This document shows positions 1 through 7,925 of a stretch of 64,000 nucleotides of DNA, in pieces. Numbering within the stretch: the first letter of the stretch is position 1; every line of letters starts with the position of its first letter. Under the pieces are notes generated by a model, which was not told where the DNA came from, searched no databases, and saw only the letters and a program-made list of their open reading frames with translations. The stretch is from Cellulophaga baltica (GTDB lineage Bacteria > Bacteroidota > Bacteroidia > Flavobacteriales > Flavobacteriaceae): NCBI RefSeq assembly GCF_018861125.1, contig NZ_JAHKQN010000029.1:57531-121530 (forward strand), given 5' to 3'. A program made the translations under genes and the position numbers.

Positions 1-26
1 TCTGGCTTTTTTATTTTTATTAAAAG

Positions 27-218
27 TTAAACAAACAGAAAGCAATCATCACAATTTTTAACCTCACCATAATACGTTTCTCTGTATTTGTGTAAAGTCT
101 TTATTTTAATGCCTAAAAAATACTTTTGTACATAAGTAACTTTAGTATTTAAACTACCCATTTTTACACTGTGTCTCTGTTCTGTTTTTGTTTCTCTTTT
201 AATGTGTATTAACTTCAT
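27..218 (-). CDS. small hypothetical protein (63 aa)
   Basis: A short, basic ORF with no signal peptide or membrane segment. It ends in a C-x2-C pair (CDDC) close to the C-terminus and is rich in Lys, Tyr and Thr. I do not recognise a named family; the well-formed composition and absence of an overlapping gene suggest a small flavobacterial protein rather than noise. No -7 box was found directly upstream on the minus strand. The CxxC could bind a metal or be redox-active, but nothing else supports a function. Confidence 0.5.
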   Translation of the reverse strand: MKLIHIKRETKTEQRHSVKMGSLNTKVTYVQKYFLGIKIKTLHKYRETYYGEVKNCDDCFLFV

Positions 219-426
219 AAAAATTTATTGATTTTAAGGCATTAGTATATGATAATGATAGAGTATTCCTAAAATAAAATGTTAAGGTTTTGTTAACGCT
301 TTTATAGCAGGTAAATAAACATATTCAGCCATTTTCTAAGAGCTTAAATACCTGTGTACGTTATTAAATTAACTGTTCTAACGCATCGTTAATAGTTTTT
401 CTTAGGGGGTTATTGATTTCTGAGTT

Positions 427-434
427 TAAATTTG
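427..434 (+). promoter_or_regulatory. candidate -7 promoter box
   Basis: TAAATTTG matches the Bacteroidetes -7 consensus TAnnTTTG and lies 51 bases before the enoyl-CoA hydratase ATG. No TTG element sits at the expected distance upstream. A one-mismatch alternative, TATCTTTA, lies at 456-463, closer to the start. Confidence 0.35.
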
Positions 435-485
435 TGCAATTTCATATGAAGAAGTTATCTTTAAGTGGATTTAAAAATTTGACAT

Positions 486-1262
486 ATGAGTTTTGATAAT
501 ATTTTAGTTAAAGAGAAAAATAATATTGCAACAGTGACTATTAATCGTCCAACAAAATTAAATGCATTAAATAAAGCTACTATTCAAGAGTTGCACCGTG
601 CTTTTAAAGCACTTAATAAAGATAAAAGAGTAAAGGTAATTATTGTAACGGGTAGTGGAGAAAAAGCCTTTGTTGCTGGTGCCGATATCGCAGAATTTTC
701 TGATTTTTCAGTAAATGAAGGAGAAAAACTAGCAGCTAAAGGACAAAAAAAATTATTTGATTATGTAGAACAACTAAATACGCCAGTAATTGCAGCTGTA
801 AATGGTTTTGCTTTAGGTGGCGGATTAGAGTTGGCAATGGCAAGCCACTTTAGAGTTGCTAGCGATAATGCTAAAATGGGTTTACCCGAAGTTTCTCTGG
901 GAGTTATTCCTGGTTATGGTGGTACGCAACGTTTACCGCAATTAGTAGGTAAGGGTATTGCTAACGAAATGATCATGACCGCTGGTATGATTGATGCAAC
1001 AAAAGCCCTTTCGATAGGTTTGGTAAATTATGTAGTACCTCAAGAAGAATTATTACCCTTATGTGAGAAATTAGCAGGTAAGATATCGAATAATTCATCT
1101 GTTGCGATAAGTTATGCAATAAAAGCAATAAATGCTGGTTTTAGTAGTGATACAGATGGTTTTAAAGAAGAAATTAAAGCTTTTGGAAATTGCTTTGGTA
1201 CTTCCGATTTTGAAGAAGGAACAACAGCATTCTTAGAAAAAAGAAAAGCAAAATTTGAGTAA
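486..1262 (+). CDS. enoyl-CoA hydratase/isomerase family protein
   Basis: Crotonase-fold enzyme of 258 aa, the usual length. It probably hydrates short-chain trans-2-enoyl-CoA (crotonyl-CoA) in fatty-acid beta-oxidation or butanoate metabolism, in the cytoplasm. The oxyanion-hole segment AGAD is at residues 65-68. Both catalytic glutamates of true hydratases are present: E115 in GGGLELA and E135 in GLPEVSLG, followed by the PGYGGTQRL segment. The C-terminus ends in the family-typical EGTTAFLEKRKAKF. A gene for a secreted protein follows after 29 bases on the same strand and may be co-transcribed. Exact chain-length specificity cannot be read from sequence. Confidence 0.93.
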   Translation: MSFDNILVKEKNNIATVTINRPTKLNALNKATIQELHRAFKALNKDKRVKVIIVTGSGEKAFVAGADIAEFSDFSVNEGEKLAAKGQKKLFDYVEQLNTPVIAAVNGFALGGGLELAMASHFRVASDNAKMGLPEVSLGVIPGYGGTQRLPQLVGKGIANEMIMTAGMIDATKALSIGLVNYVVPQEELLPLCEKLAGKISNNSSVAISYAIKAINAGFSSDTDGFKEEIKAFGNCFGTSDFEEGTTAFLEKRKAKFE

Positions 1263-1291
1263 GCCACTGTTTAACCTAAAATCTTAAAATT

Positions 1292-2854
1292 ATGCCTACT
1301 TTGCGTTACAACAAGTTATTCATCTTGTTTTTCTTCGCTTTTATGTGCTTTTCCCAAGCTCAAGAAATGCCGATATCATATACTTTTGGTGAAAAGTATA
1401 GCGATAGATATAAATATTCAAATTTATTAACCACAGCACCAGATGGTAAAGGCGGTAGCATCTTAATTAGGTCTTACTATACAGGAATTATATTAAAGCC
1501 TAAAGGATATTTTATAGAACACTATAATGAGAATCTTGAACTAATAAATACCTACAATTACAAGATAAAGGATGTTGATTATGTAGATGCATTTGTAAAA
1601 AATGGTCAAGTTTATCTATTGTTTCTAGAATATAATTATAATGCTGAGGCATATGAGTATTCTGTGCACAGAAGTCCGTTTGATGAATTTAATTTTACCA
1701 TTGATAAAATACTAAGTATTGATTCGAAACCCGTAGAACAACCGCTAGATCGTAACTACTACAATAGAAATTTTACATCAGGTTTTACAACAACCGTTCT
1801 TTTTAATAAAGAGAGGACTGCTTTTGCAATTAGTTCGCATCACAAAAAAGGAAAAGATAATAAACATATTATTCATGTTTTTGATTCTGGTTTAAATAAA
1901 ATATTTGAGCATGATTTTTCAGGTGAAGTAGAAACAAAAAACTATGCTTTTGAAAACATGGAAACTTCAAAAGATTTAAAGCAGGTGTACTTAACGGCTA
2001 AAGCCTATTTTAAAAAGAAACGTTTTACGGCTAATGAGCGTAAGTTTCAATATGAATTATTACAAATATCAGATGCAGGAGGCAAAATTCAAAATTTTGC
2101 AACTCCTGGTAAATTACCAGAAGCACTTACACCAATTGTTAAAAATGGTAAAGTTATTTGTGTTGGTTTTTTTGCAACTAGAAAAGACAATAGATACAAT
2201 GGTATAGTTTATTATGATATAGACTCAGCAACAATGAAAATTAATGAAGAGAAATATCATAATTTTTCAGAACAATTTATGGTTGATAAATTTGGTTTAG
2301 ATTCGGATAAGATTATTAAGAATCTTGTTTTTAAAGGTGTTGAGGTAACTAAAGACGATTACATTCTATTCAATGCTGAAGAATACTTCGTAACAACAAG
2401 TACACAAAGTGATCCTTCTGGTTCTCGTTTAAAAATTGATCGTTTTCATTATAATGATATTGTGAGTGTTAAATTAGATCCGCAGGGTGAGATGGTCTGG
2501 GCAAGAAATATTAATAAAACAGAAGTTACTCAAGGCGACCCAGCGTATACTTCGTATTGTTCATACACAAAAGGTACTGATACTTACTTTTTTATAAGTA
2601 CAGCTAGTGAAAATCCTCAGAAAATTGGTGACGATCGTATTCTTTTTAAGCAAGGTTTGAGTAGAAATAGAAATGTGTTTGTCATTAAATTAGATGAGAA
2701 CGGTCATATGAATTATGAAAAAGTAATTGATAGTAAAGAAGCCAGATTACCTTTGATGGTATCTATTCCTTTAATTGACACAGCAAATGATAAACTTTTG
2801 TTCTATGCTAAAAGAGGGACTAAAAAGCAACAAGTAAAGGTCAGTTTTGACTAA
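1292..2854 (+). CDS. secreted protein of unknown function (520 aa)
   Basis: I do not recognise the family. The first 24 residues form a signal peptide (hydrophobic FILFFFAFMCF, then SQAQE, a typical flavobacterial cleavage site). The mature protein is hydrophilic and rich in Tyr, Asn and Lys. Repeated short segments such as GKVICVGFF, YILFNAEEYFV and FVIKLDENG resemble beta-propeller or 6-bladed 'quantitated stretch' proteins, but this is inference. No lipobox, membrane anchor or T9SS C-terminal domain is evident. The gene follows enoyl-CoA hydratase by 29 bases and is closed by a clear terminator, so the two probably form one unit. Confidence 0.8.
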   Translation: MPTLRYNKLFILFFFAFMCFSQAQEMPISYTFGEKYSDRYKYSNLLTTAPDGKGGSILIRSYYTGIILKPKGYFIEHYNENLELINTYNYKIKDVDYVDAFVKNGQVYLLFLEYNYNAEAYEYSVHRSPFDEFNFTIDKILSIDSKPVEQPLDRNYYNRNFTSGFTTTVLFNKERTAFAISSHHKKGKDNKHIIHVFDSGLNKIFEHDFSGEVETKNYAFENMETSKDLKQVYLTAKAYFKKKRFTANERKFQYELLQISDAGGKIQNFATPGKLPEALTPIVKNGKVICVGFFATRKDNRYNGIVYYDIDSATMKINEEKYHNFSEQFMVDKFGLDSDKIIKNLVFKGVEVTKDDYILFNAEEYFVTTSTQSDPSGSRLKIDRFHYNDIVSVKLDPQGEMVWARNINKTEVTQGDPAYTSYCSYTKGTDTYFFISTASENPQKIGDDRILFKQGLSRNRNVFVIKLDENGHMNYEKVIDSKEARLPLMVSIPLIDTANDKLLFYAKRGTKKQQVKVSFD

Positions 2855-2880
2855 GCAAAAAAATGTTTTATAAAGTATGA

Positions 2881-2914
2881 AAGCCATTTTCTCCATTAGA
2901 AAATGGCTTTTTTA
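2881..2914 (+). terminator. rho-independent terminator
   Basis: Perfect 12-bp stem AAGCCATTTTCT / AGAAAATGGCTT with a 5-base loop, followed by a T-run. It lies 27 bases after the stop of the unknown secreted protein. Confidence 0.85.
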
Positions 2915-2965
2915 ATAAAATTTAAATTTTAACTAAAATAAAATCTAAAATAAGTATTTATTCCA

Positions 2966-2973
2966 TAATTTTG
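2966..2973 (+). promoter_or_regulatory. -7 promoter box of the radical SAM gene
   Basis: TAATTTTG matches TAnnTTTG and lies 17 bases before the ATG at 2991, the spacing seen repeatedly in this window. No -33 TTG is visible. Confidence 0.55.
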
Positions 2974-2990
2974 GATTAATTCCAAATATT

Positions 2991-4064
2991 ATGACTAATA
3001 AAAGTATTTTAAGAGGTAGGGGTGCACAGCAAAATAGTTCAAATAAATTTTTAGAATTTAGTTACGAACAACGTGATGATTTTTTAGAATTTTGTAGATT
3101 AGAAGGTGAGGAAGCTGATAAAAATAAGACAAAATATATTCCTATTTTTCCTAAAACAATAGTAAATAAAGTTACTAGCCCCGATATTGGAATGGAGTTC
3201 TCTATGAACCCTTATCAAGGCTGTGAGCACGGTTGTATTTATTGTTATGCACGTAACACACATGAGTATTGGGGTTATAGTGCAGGTTTAGATTTTGAAA
3301 GAATTATTTTGGTTAAAAAAGATGCTCCTAGACTATTGGAGGATAAATTAAAAAGTAAAAGATGGAAAGCAACTACAATTGTGCTTTCAGGAAATACAGA
3401 TTGTTACCAGCCTGCAGAAAAACAATTTGAGATTACTAGAGCATGTTTAAAAGTGTTTTTAAAGTATAAACATCCAGTGAGTATTATCACTAAAAATGGA
3501 TTGATTTTACGAGATTTAGATATTTTAAAAGAATTAGCAAATGATAATTTAATTGCCGTAAATATATCCATCACATCATTATCTGAAAAAACGAGAAGAA
3601 TTTTAGAACCCCGAACAGTTTCCATTAAAAAACGATTAGAAACTGTACGTATTTTATCAGAAAATAAAATTCCTGTAAATACTATGTTAGCTCCAATAAT
3701 ACCAGGAATAAATAGTCATGAAATTTTAAACTTAGCAAAGGCTGTTTCTGATAATGGAGCTTTGTCTTTTGGGTTTACTGTCGTACGTTTGAATGGCGCT
3801 ATAGGGCAAATATTTACCGATTGGATTCATAAAACACTGCCTGATAAAGCAACTAAAGTATTACATCAAATTGAAGAATGCCATGGTGGCACTTTAAATG
3901 ATAGTCGTTTTGGACTTCGGAATAGAGGTGAAGGTAAAATTGCAACTCAAATTCATGATTTGATGACAATGGCTAAGAAAAAATATTTTAACAATAAAAC
4001 TAGACCATTACTAAATACTAAGCTACACGAACAGTTTAAAGACGGGCAATTTAAATTGTTTTAA
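2991..4064 (+). CDS. PA0069-type radical SAM protein
   Basis: Radical SAM enzyme of 357 aa. The [4Fe-4S]-binding motif C78-x3-C82-x2-C85 lies in NPYQGCEHGCIYCYARNTHEYWG, a segment diagnostic of the PA0069/Rv2578c group, which is related to spore photoproduct lyase. The cluster would reductively cleave S-adenosylmethionine to start a radical reaction; the substrate of this group is not known to me. The downstream SGNTDCYQPAEK and MLAPIIPGIN segments fit the partial TIM barrel. The start is supported by a -7 box 17 bases upstream. It converges with the HD hydrolase gene, stop codons only 4 bases apart. Confidence 0.88.
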   Translation: MTNKSILRGRGAQQNSSNKFLEFSYEQRDDFLEFCRLEGEEADKNKTKYIPIFPKTIVNKVTSPDIGMEFSMNPYQGCEHGCIYCYARNTHEYWGYSAGLDFERIILVKKDAPRLLEDKLKSKRWKATTIVLSGNTDCYQPAEKQFEITRACLKVFLKYKHPVSIITKNGLILRDLDILKELANDNLIAVNISITSLSEKTRRILEPRTVSIKKRLETVRILSENKIPVNTMLAPIIPGINSHEILNLAKAVSDNGALSFGFTVVRLNGAIGQIFTDWIHKTLPDKATKVLHQIEECHGGTLNDSRFGLRNRGEGKIATQIHDLMTMAKKKYFNNKTRPLLNTKLHEQFKDGQFKLF

Positions 4065-4068
4065 TTTT

Positions 4069-4731
4069 TTAAAATTGAGAATTCCACTCTTTGTAAAACT
4101 GCTCTAAATAATTAAGCATAAACTGGTGTCGTTCTTCAGCAATAGCTTTCCCAGTTTTAGTATTCATTTTATCTTTAAGAAGAAGAAGTTTTTCGTAAAA
4201 ATGATTAATGGTAGGGGCAGAAGATTTTTTATACTCCTCTTTAGTCATATTCAAATTAGGTGCAATATCAGGATTGTATAAAGGTCTGTTTTTAAATCCT
4301 CCATAATTAAAAGTACGTGCAATTCCAATGGCTCCAATAGCATCAATCATATCAGCGTCTTGTATGACCTGCAGTTCTAATGAATTGAATTTCTTTGAGC
4401 CTTTTTCAAGACTATTTTTAAAAGAGATATTCTCAATTATTTTTACAACGTGTGTAATTACTTTTTTATCAATGGCTAAGGCTGTTAAAAACTCTTTAGC
4501 TAGTTTAGGGCCAACAGTTTCATCACCATCAAAAAACTTAGCATCAGCAATATCATGTAATAGCGCACCTAAGCTTACAACTAAAACATCAATCTCTTTT
4601 TCGTCTTTAGCAATTAATAGTGATGTTCTAAATACACGTTGGATATGAAACCAATCGTGTCCACCTTCGGCACCTTGTAAAGTTTCTCTAACAAAAGCGA
4701 TAGTTTCTTCTACAATGGCAGTGTTGGTCAT
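4069..4731 (-). CDS. HD-domain phosphohydrolase
   Basis: HD-superfamily metal-dependent phosphohydrolase of 220 aa. Metal ligands are visible as H25/H29 in GGHDWFHIQRV, the HD pair H59-D60 in ALLHDIADAKF, and a later Asp in QDADMIDAIGAIG. This is the YedJ-like arrangement, with a nucleotide or phosphate ester as probable substrate; exact substrate unknown. Its ATG overlaps the plsC stop by four bases (ATGA), so translation is likely coupled and the two genes form an operon. It has no signal peptide and is cytoplasmic. Confidence 0.85.
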   Translation of the reverse strand: MTNTAIVEETIAFVRETLQGAEGGHDWFHIQRVFRTSLLIAKDEKEIDVLVVSLGALLHDIADAKFFDGDETVGPKLAKEFLTALAIDKKVITHVVKIIENISFKNSLEKGSKKFNSLELQVIQDADMIDAIGAIGIARTFNYGGFKNRPLYNPDIAPNLNMTKEEYKKSSAPTINHFYEKLLLLKDKMNTKTGKAIAEERHQFMLNYLEQFYKEWNSQF

Positions 4732-5465
4732 TTATCTAAAATTATTCCTGAGGTTACTGTATTTTCTATTTGATTAAGAAGTTGCTCAAAATCACCTGTA
4801 TTTTCAATTGGTTTATGAACATCAAGTGTAATATTATTACCAATTCCATTAGGGAATTTACCATACCGTAGCATTTTCCATGAGTTGTTTATACTTATAG
4901 GAACTATTAATGCTGACGGCGCATTTTTCATCAATAACTTTAAGCCCGTAGTTTGAAATTTTTTAGGCTCACCAGTTCTACTTCGAGTTCCTTCTGGGAA
5001 AATAACTGCACTTCTGTTATGATCTTCTATATACTTACCAAGCTTAACAATTTGACCTAATGCTTGTTTGCCATCATTTCTGTCAATTAAAACAGAGCCT
5101 CCATGAACAAGATTAAATGATACACTCGGTATATTTTTACCTAATTCAATTTTACTAACAAACTTTGGATGGTATTTTCGCATCCCCCAAATTATTGGTG
5201 GAATATCGTGCATGCTTTGGTGATTGGCAACAATTATTAATGGTCTTCCTTCTGGAATTTGATGTGGATTATTAAAGGTATAGTAGCTTCCCAAAATATA
5301 AGAACACCTCATTAAGCTTAGGTTTAGTAAACTCACAGTTTTTTTAAGGGCATTATAGCCAAAAACATGAAAAGCAACCCATTGTAAAGGATGAAAAATT
5401 AGTAAACACAATCCAAATGCTAATTGGTAGAGTATGCTTAATGGATATGCTAGAATTTTTTGCAT
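4728..5465 (-). CDS. plsC: 1-acyl-sn-glycerol-3-phosphate acyltransferase
   Basis: PlsC-family acyltransferase, 245 aa. It would transfer an acyl chain to lysophosphatidic acid to give phosphatidic acid at the inner membrane. The N-terminal 35 residues are hydrophobic and form a membrane anchor. The catalytic HX4D motif is H82-QSMH-D87, and the second block FPEGTRSR begins at residue 156. A later PISINNSW segment matches the fourth conserved block. It is the first gene of a two-gene unit with the HD hydrolase. A bacilliredoxin terminator separates it from the upstream gene. Confidence 0.92.
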   Translation of the reverse strand: MQKILAYPLSILYQLAFGLCLLIFHPLQWVAFHVFGYNALKKTVSLLNLSLMRCSYILGSYYTFNNPHQIPEGRPLIIVANHQSMHDIPPIIWGMRKYHPKFVSKIELGKNIPSVSFNLVHGGSVLIDRNDGKQALGQIVKLGKYIEDHNRSAVIFPEGTRSRTGEPKKFQTTGLKLLMKNAPSALIVPISINNSWKMLRYGKFPNGIGNNITLDVHKPIENTGDFEQLLNQIENTVTSGIILDK

Positions 5466-5477
5466 CTCACAAAAATA

Positions 5478-5507
5478 AAAAACCGCTCCTTTTATAGAGC
5501 GGTTTTT
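5478..5507 (-). terminator. terminator of the bacilliredoxin gene
   Basis: On the minus strand an 11-bp stem AAAAACCGCTC / GAGCGGTTTTT with an 8-base loop runs into a T-rich tract. It lies 28 bases after the bacilliredoxin stop and just before plsC. Confidence 0.85.
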
Positions 5508-5534
5508 GGTAAAATATTTTAATACTATTTTATA

Positions 5535-5945
5535 CTAACAAAATTCATCGTAAGCAGACATTAAGTTTTCTGCAATTACTTCAGCTGGTCTACCTTCAAT
5601 ATGATGTCGCTCAATCATATGAACTAACTCACCATTTTTAAATAATGCCATACTTGGTGACGATGGAGGAAAAGGAACCATTAAGCTTCTTGCCTTATCT
5701 ACAGCATCAAAATCTACACCAGCAAAAACAGTAACAATATTATCTGGTTTTTTGCTATTTGTAAGACTAAATTTAGCAGCTGGTCTTGCGTTAGCAGCAG
5801 CACAGCCACAAACTGAGTTTACAACTACTAAAGTTGTTCCGTCAGCATTTACAGCTTTTTCAACAGCTTCAGCTGTATGTAATTCTTCAAACCCAGCAGA
5901 GGCTAGGTCTTCTCTCATTGGTTTTACTAATTCTGCAGGATACAT
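5535..5945 (-). CDS. BrxA/BrxB-family bacilliredoxin
   Basis: YphP/YqiW-type thioredoxin-fold protein of 136 aa. The redox-active C46-G-C48 motif lies in VVNSVCGCAAANARPA, the hallmark of the family. In Bacillus such proteins remove bacillithiol from oxidised protein thiols; the equivalent role here is inferred from the family. Length and the C-terminal GELVHMIERHHIEGRPAEVI segment are typical. It is monocistronic, with its own downstream terminator. Confidence 0.93.
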   Translation of the reverse strand: MYPAELVKPMREDLASAGFEELHTAEAVEKAVNADGTTLVVVNSVCGCAAANARPAAKFSLTNSKKPDNIVTVFAGVDFDAVDKARSLMVPFPPSSPSMALFKNGELVHMIERHHIEGRPAEVIAENLMSAYDEFC

Positions 5946-6060
5946 AATTATATATTTTAATCAATTAAAAATCTAGTTAAGTTATCAAAGATAAGTAATT
6001 TGTCGTAGTTCTTACTTTTCCTTAACTTTTCGTTACACTATTTTTTGTGATTGATTATTA

Positions 6061-6068
6061 TATCTTTG
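6061..6068 (+). promoter_or_regulatory. -7 promoter box of the TerB/DnaJ gene
   Basis: TATCTTTG lies 20 bases before the ATG at 6089. It falls inside the longer reading frame opened by the GTG at 6047, which argues for the later start. Confidence 0.65.
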
Positions 6069-6088
6069 GGAAAAATTATTTTAAAAAA

Positions 6089-6769
6089 ATGAAGTGGATC
6101 TTTCTTATTGTAATATTCTATTTTCTTCAAAGGTTATTTAGTAGCTCAAAAACAACTTTTACAGCACAAAAATCAAGACCTGTAAGCCCTGCAGATTTTG
6201 AATTAAATTTATTGTCATTATGTTCACTTGTTATAAAAGCGGATGGTAAAGTTACACAGAGTGAAATGGCTTATGTACAGGGATATTTTGTAAGTACTTA
6301 TGGAAAGGAGAAAGCAAATGCTATATTCAGAGTTTTTAATGATGTTGTAAAGAAAAAAGAAGTTTCGGTTTCTAACATTTGCAATTATATGAATATGAGA
6401 ACTAGTCCAGAGGTTCGTTTGCAATTGGTACACTTTTTATTTGGTATTGCTCAAGCAGACGGTAACGTTAGTAGTGCTGAGATAAATAAAATACAAGAGA
6501 TTGCAGATTATTTAAGAATAGGTAAAAATAGTTTTGAGAGTGTAAAGGCTATGTTTATTAAATCTGCTGATAATTCTTATAAAGTATTAGAGATTGAAAA
6601 AACTGCCACTGATGATGAAGTGAAAAAGGCTTATAGGAGTATGGCAAAAAAATACCATCCAGACAGGGTAAATACCGAAAACGAAGCGATTAAAAAAGGA
6701 GCTGAAGAAAAGTTTAAGGAAGTTCAAAAAGCTTATGAAACTATTCAGAATGAAAGAGGTTTAAATTAA
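6089..6769 (+). CDS. membrane-anchored TerB/DnaJ-domain protein (DjlA-like)
   Basis: Co-chaperone-like protein of 226 aa from this start. The N-terminus ([17 protein letters not shown]) is one membrane segment. Residues about 45-145 form a TerB-like helical domain with two acidic ADGKVT/ADGNVS motifs, and the C-terminal 65 residues are a J-domain with the HPD motif (KKYHPDR) that stimulates DnaK ATPase. This order matches DjlA. A GTG at 6047 would add 14 residues, but the -7 box lies inside that extension, so ATG 6089 is preferred. HupE/UreJ follows after 13 bases, probably in the same operon. Confidence 0.87.
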   Translation: MKWIFLIVIFYFLQRLFSSSKTTFTAQKSRPVSPADFELNLLSLCSLVIKADGKVTQSEMAYVQGYFVSTYGKEKANAIFRVFNDVVKKKEVSVSNICNYMNMRTSPEVRLQLVHFLFGIAQADGNVSSAEINKIQEIADYLRIGKNSFESVKAMFIKSADNSYKVLEIEKTATDDEVKKAYRSMAKKYHPDRVNTENEAIKKGAEEKFKEVQKAYETIQNERGLN

Positions 6770-6782
6770 AAAATATTTAATA

Positions 6783-7367
6783 ATGTCAGAATTTTGGTTT
6801 TATTTAAAACTTGGTTTAGATCATGTGCTTGATTTTGCAGCATACGATCATATTTTATTTTTATCAGTTTTAGCAATTCCGTTTACTTTTAAAACTTGGA
6901 AAAAAGTTGTTGTGTTAGCAACAGTATTCACAATTGCACATTGTTTATCATTAGCTTTATCAGCTTTTGAGATTTTAGAAGTTGATGTAAGTTTAATTGA
7001 GTTTTTAATACCAGTAACTATTGTTCTTACAGCTATTTATAATATTATTTACGTGCGTACTAAAATTGAAAATAGAAGTATTCTGTTTCATGCAGGCGCC
7101 ACAGCTCTTTTTGGATTAATACATGGTTTTGGCTTTTCAAACTATTTTAAAATGTTAATGGTTGAAGAAGAAGATAAGGTTACTCCGTTATTGGGTTTTG
7201 CATCAGGTATTGAATTGTCGCAATTAAGCATTATACTTTCAATATTAATGATAGCATTTTTAACTCAAGAAGTAGCTAAATTAAAACAGTCATTATTTAT
7301 TATTGGAGCATCAATTGTGATAATTTTCATTACTATTCCAATTTTAATTGAGACCTTTCCTTTTTGA
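6783..7367 (+). CDS. HupE/UreJ-family membrane protein
   Basis: Integral membrane protein of 194 aa with about six hydrophobic segments. Family-typical histidines sit in GLDHVLDFAAYDHILF near the N-terminus, TIAHCLSLAL in the second helix, and GLIHGFGFSNYF in the middle. Relatives include the HupE and UreJ nickel or cobalt permease-like proteins, but no hydrogenase or urease gene is nearby, so metal transport is only a family-level guess. The close spacing to the DnaJ-domain gene suggests co-transcription. Confidence 0.85.
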   Translation: MSEFWFYLKLGLDHVLDFAAYDHILFLSVLAIPFTFKTWKKVVVLATVFTIAHCLSLALSAFEILEVDVSLIEFLIPVTIVLTAIYNIIYVRTKIENRSILFHAGATALFGLIHGFGFSNYFKMLMVEEEDKVTPLLGFASGIELSQLSIILSILMIAFLTQEVAKLKQSLFIIGASIVIIFITIPILIETFPF

Positions 7368-7479
7368 TTTTTGGTTAAAATTAACCATCTGTGGTTGTGA
7401 AGGTTGTAGAAAGCAGGTATCTTAGTCATTTATTTCCAAAAATATGAAGTCTATAAATTTTGGAAATATATTTTAATTC

Positions 7480-7917
7480 ATGAAAGATTCAAAGCAAAAA
7501 AAATACGATAAAGCTTATTTAAGAATGGCATTAGAATGGGGTAAACTTTCATTCTGTGAGCGTAAAAAAGTAGGGGCAATTATTGTAAAAGACAGAATGA
7601 TTATTTCTGATGGTTACAACGGTACACCAACTGGTTTTGAAAATTTTTGTGAAGATGATGAAGGGTATACCAAATGGTATGTATTACATGCAGAAGCAAA
7701 TGCAATATTAAAAGTAGCTTCGTCAACCCAATCATGTGATGGAGCAACGTTATATATTACATTGTCGCCCTGTAAAGATTGTAGTAAGCTTATTCATCAA
7801 TCGGGTATAAAACGTGTCGTGTATCAAAATGCATATAAAGATGATTCTGGACTCCAGTTTCTAAAAAAAGCAGGAGTTGAATTAGCGCATCTTCCTGAAA
7901 TCGAAGCCAATTCATAA
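7480..7917 (+). CDS. dCMP deaminase
   Basis: Zinc-dependent deoxycytidylate deaminase of 145 aa, converting dCMP to dUMP for thymidylate synthesis. Zinc site: H70-A-E72 (HAEANAI) and C98-x2-C101 (SPCKDC). The substrate segment DGYNGTPTGF is at 44-53 and an additional Cys lies at 57, as in the ComEB/dCMP deaminase family. The protease gene starts 8 bases after the stop, so these two form an operon, as is common in Flavobacteriaceae. Confidence 0.93.
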   Translation: MKDSKQKKYDKAYLRMALEWGKLSFCERKKVGAIIVKDRMIISDGYNGTPTGFENFCEDDEGYTKWYVLHAEANAILKVASSTQSCDGATLYITLSPCKDCSKLIHQSGIKRVVYQNAYKDDSGLQFLKKAGVELAHLPEIEANS

Positions 7918-7925
7918 TATAAAAT

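Noticed and set aside
6047-6088. GTG start extending the TerB/DnaJ protein by 14 residues
   Set aside because: A -7 promoter box (6061-6068) lies inside, and ATG 6089 opens directly on a normal membrane anchor.
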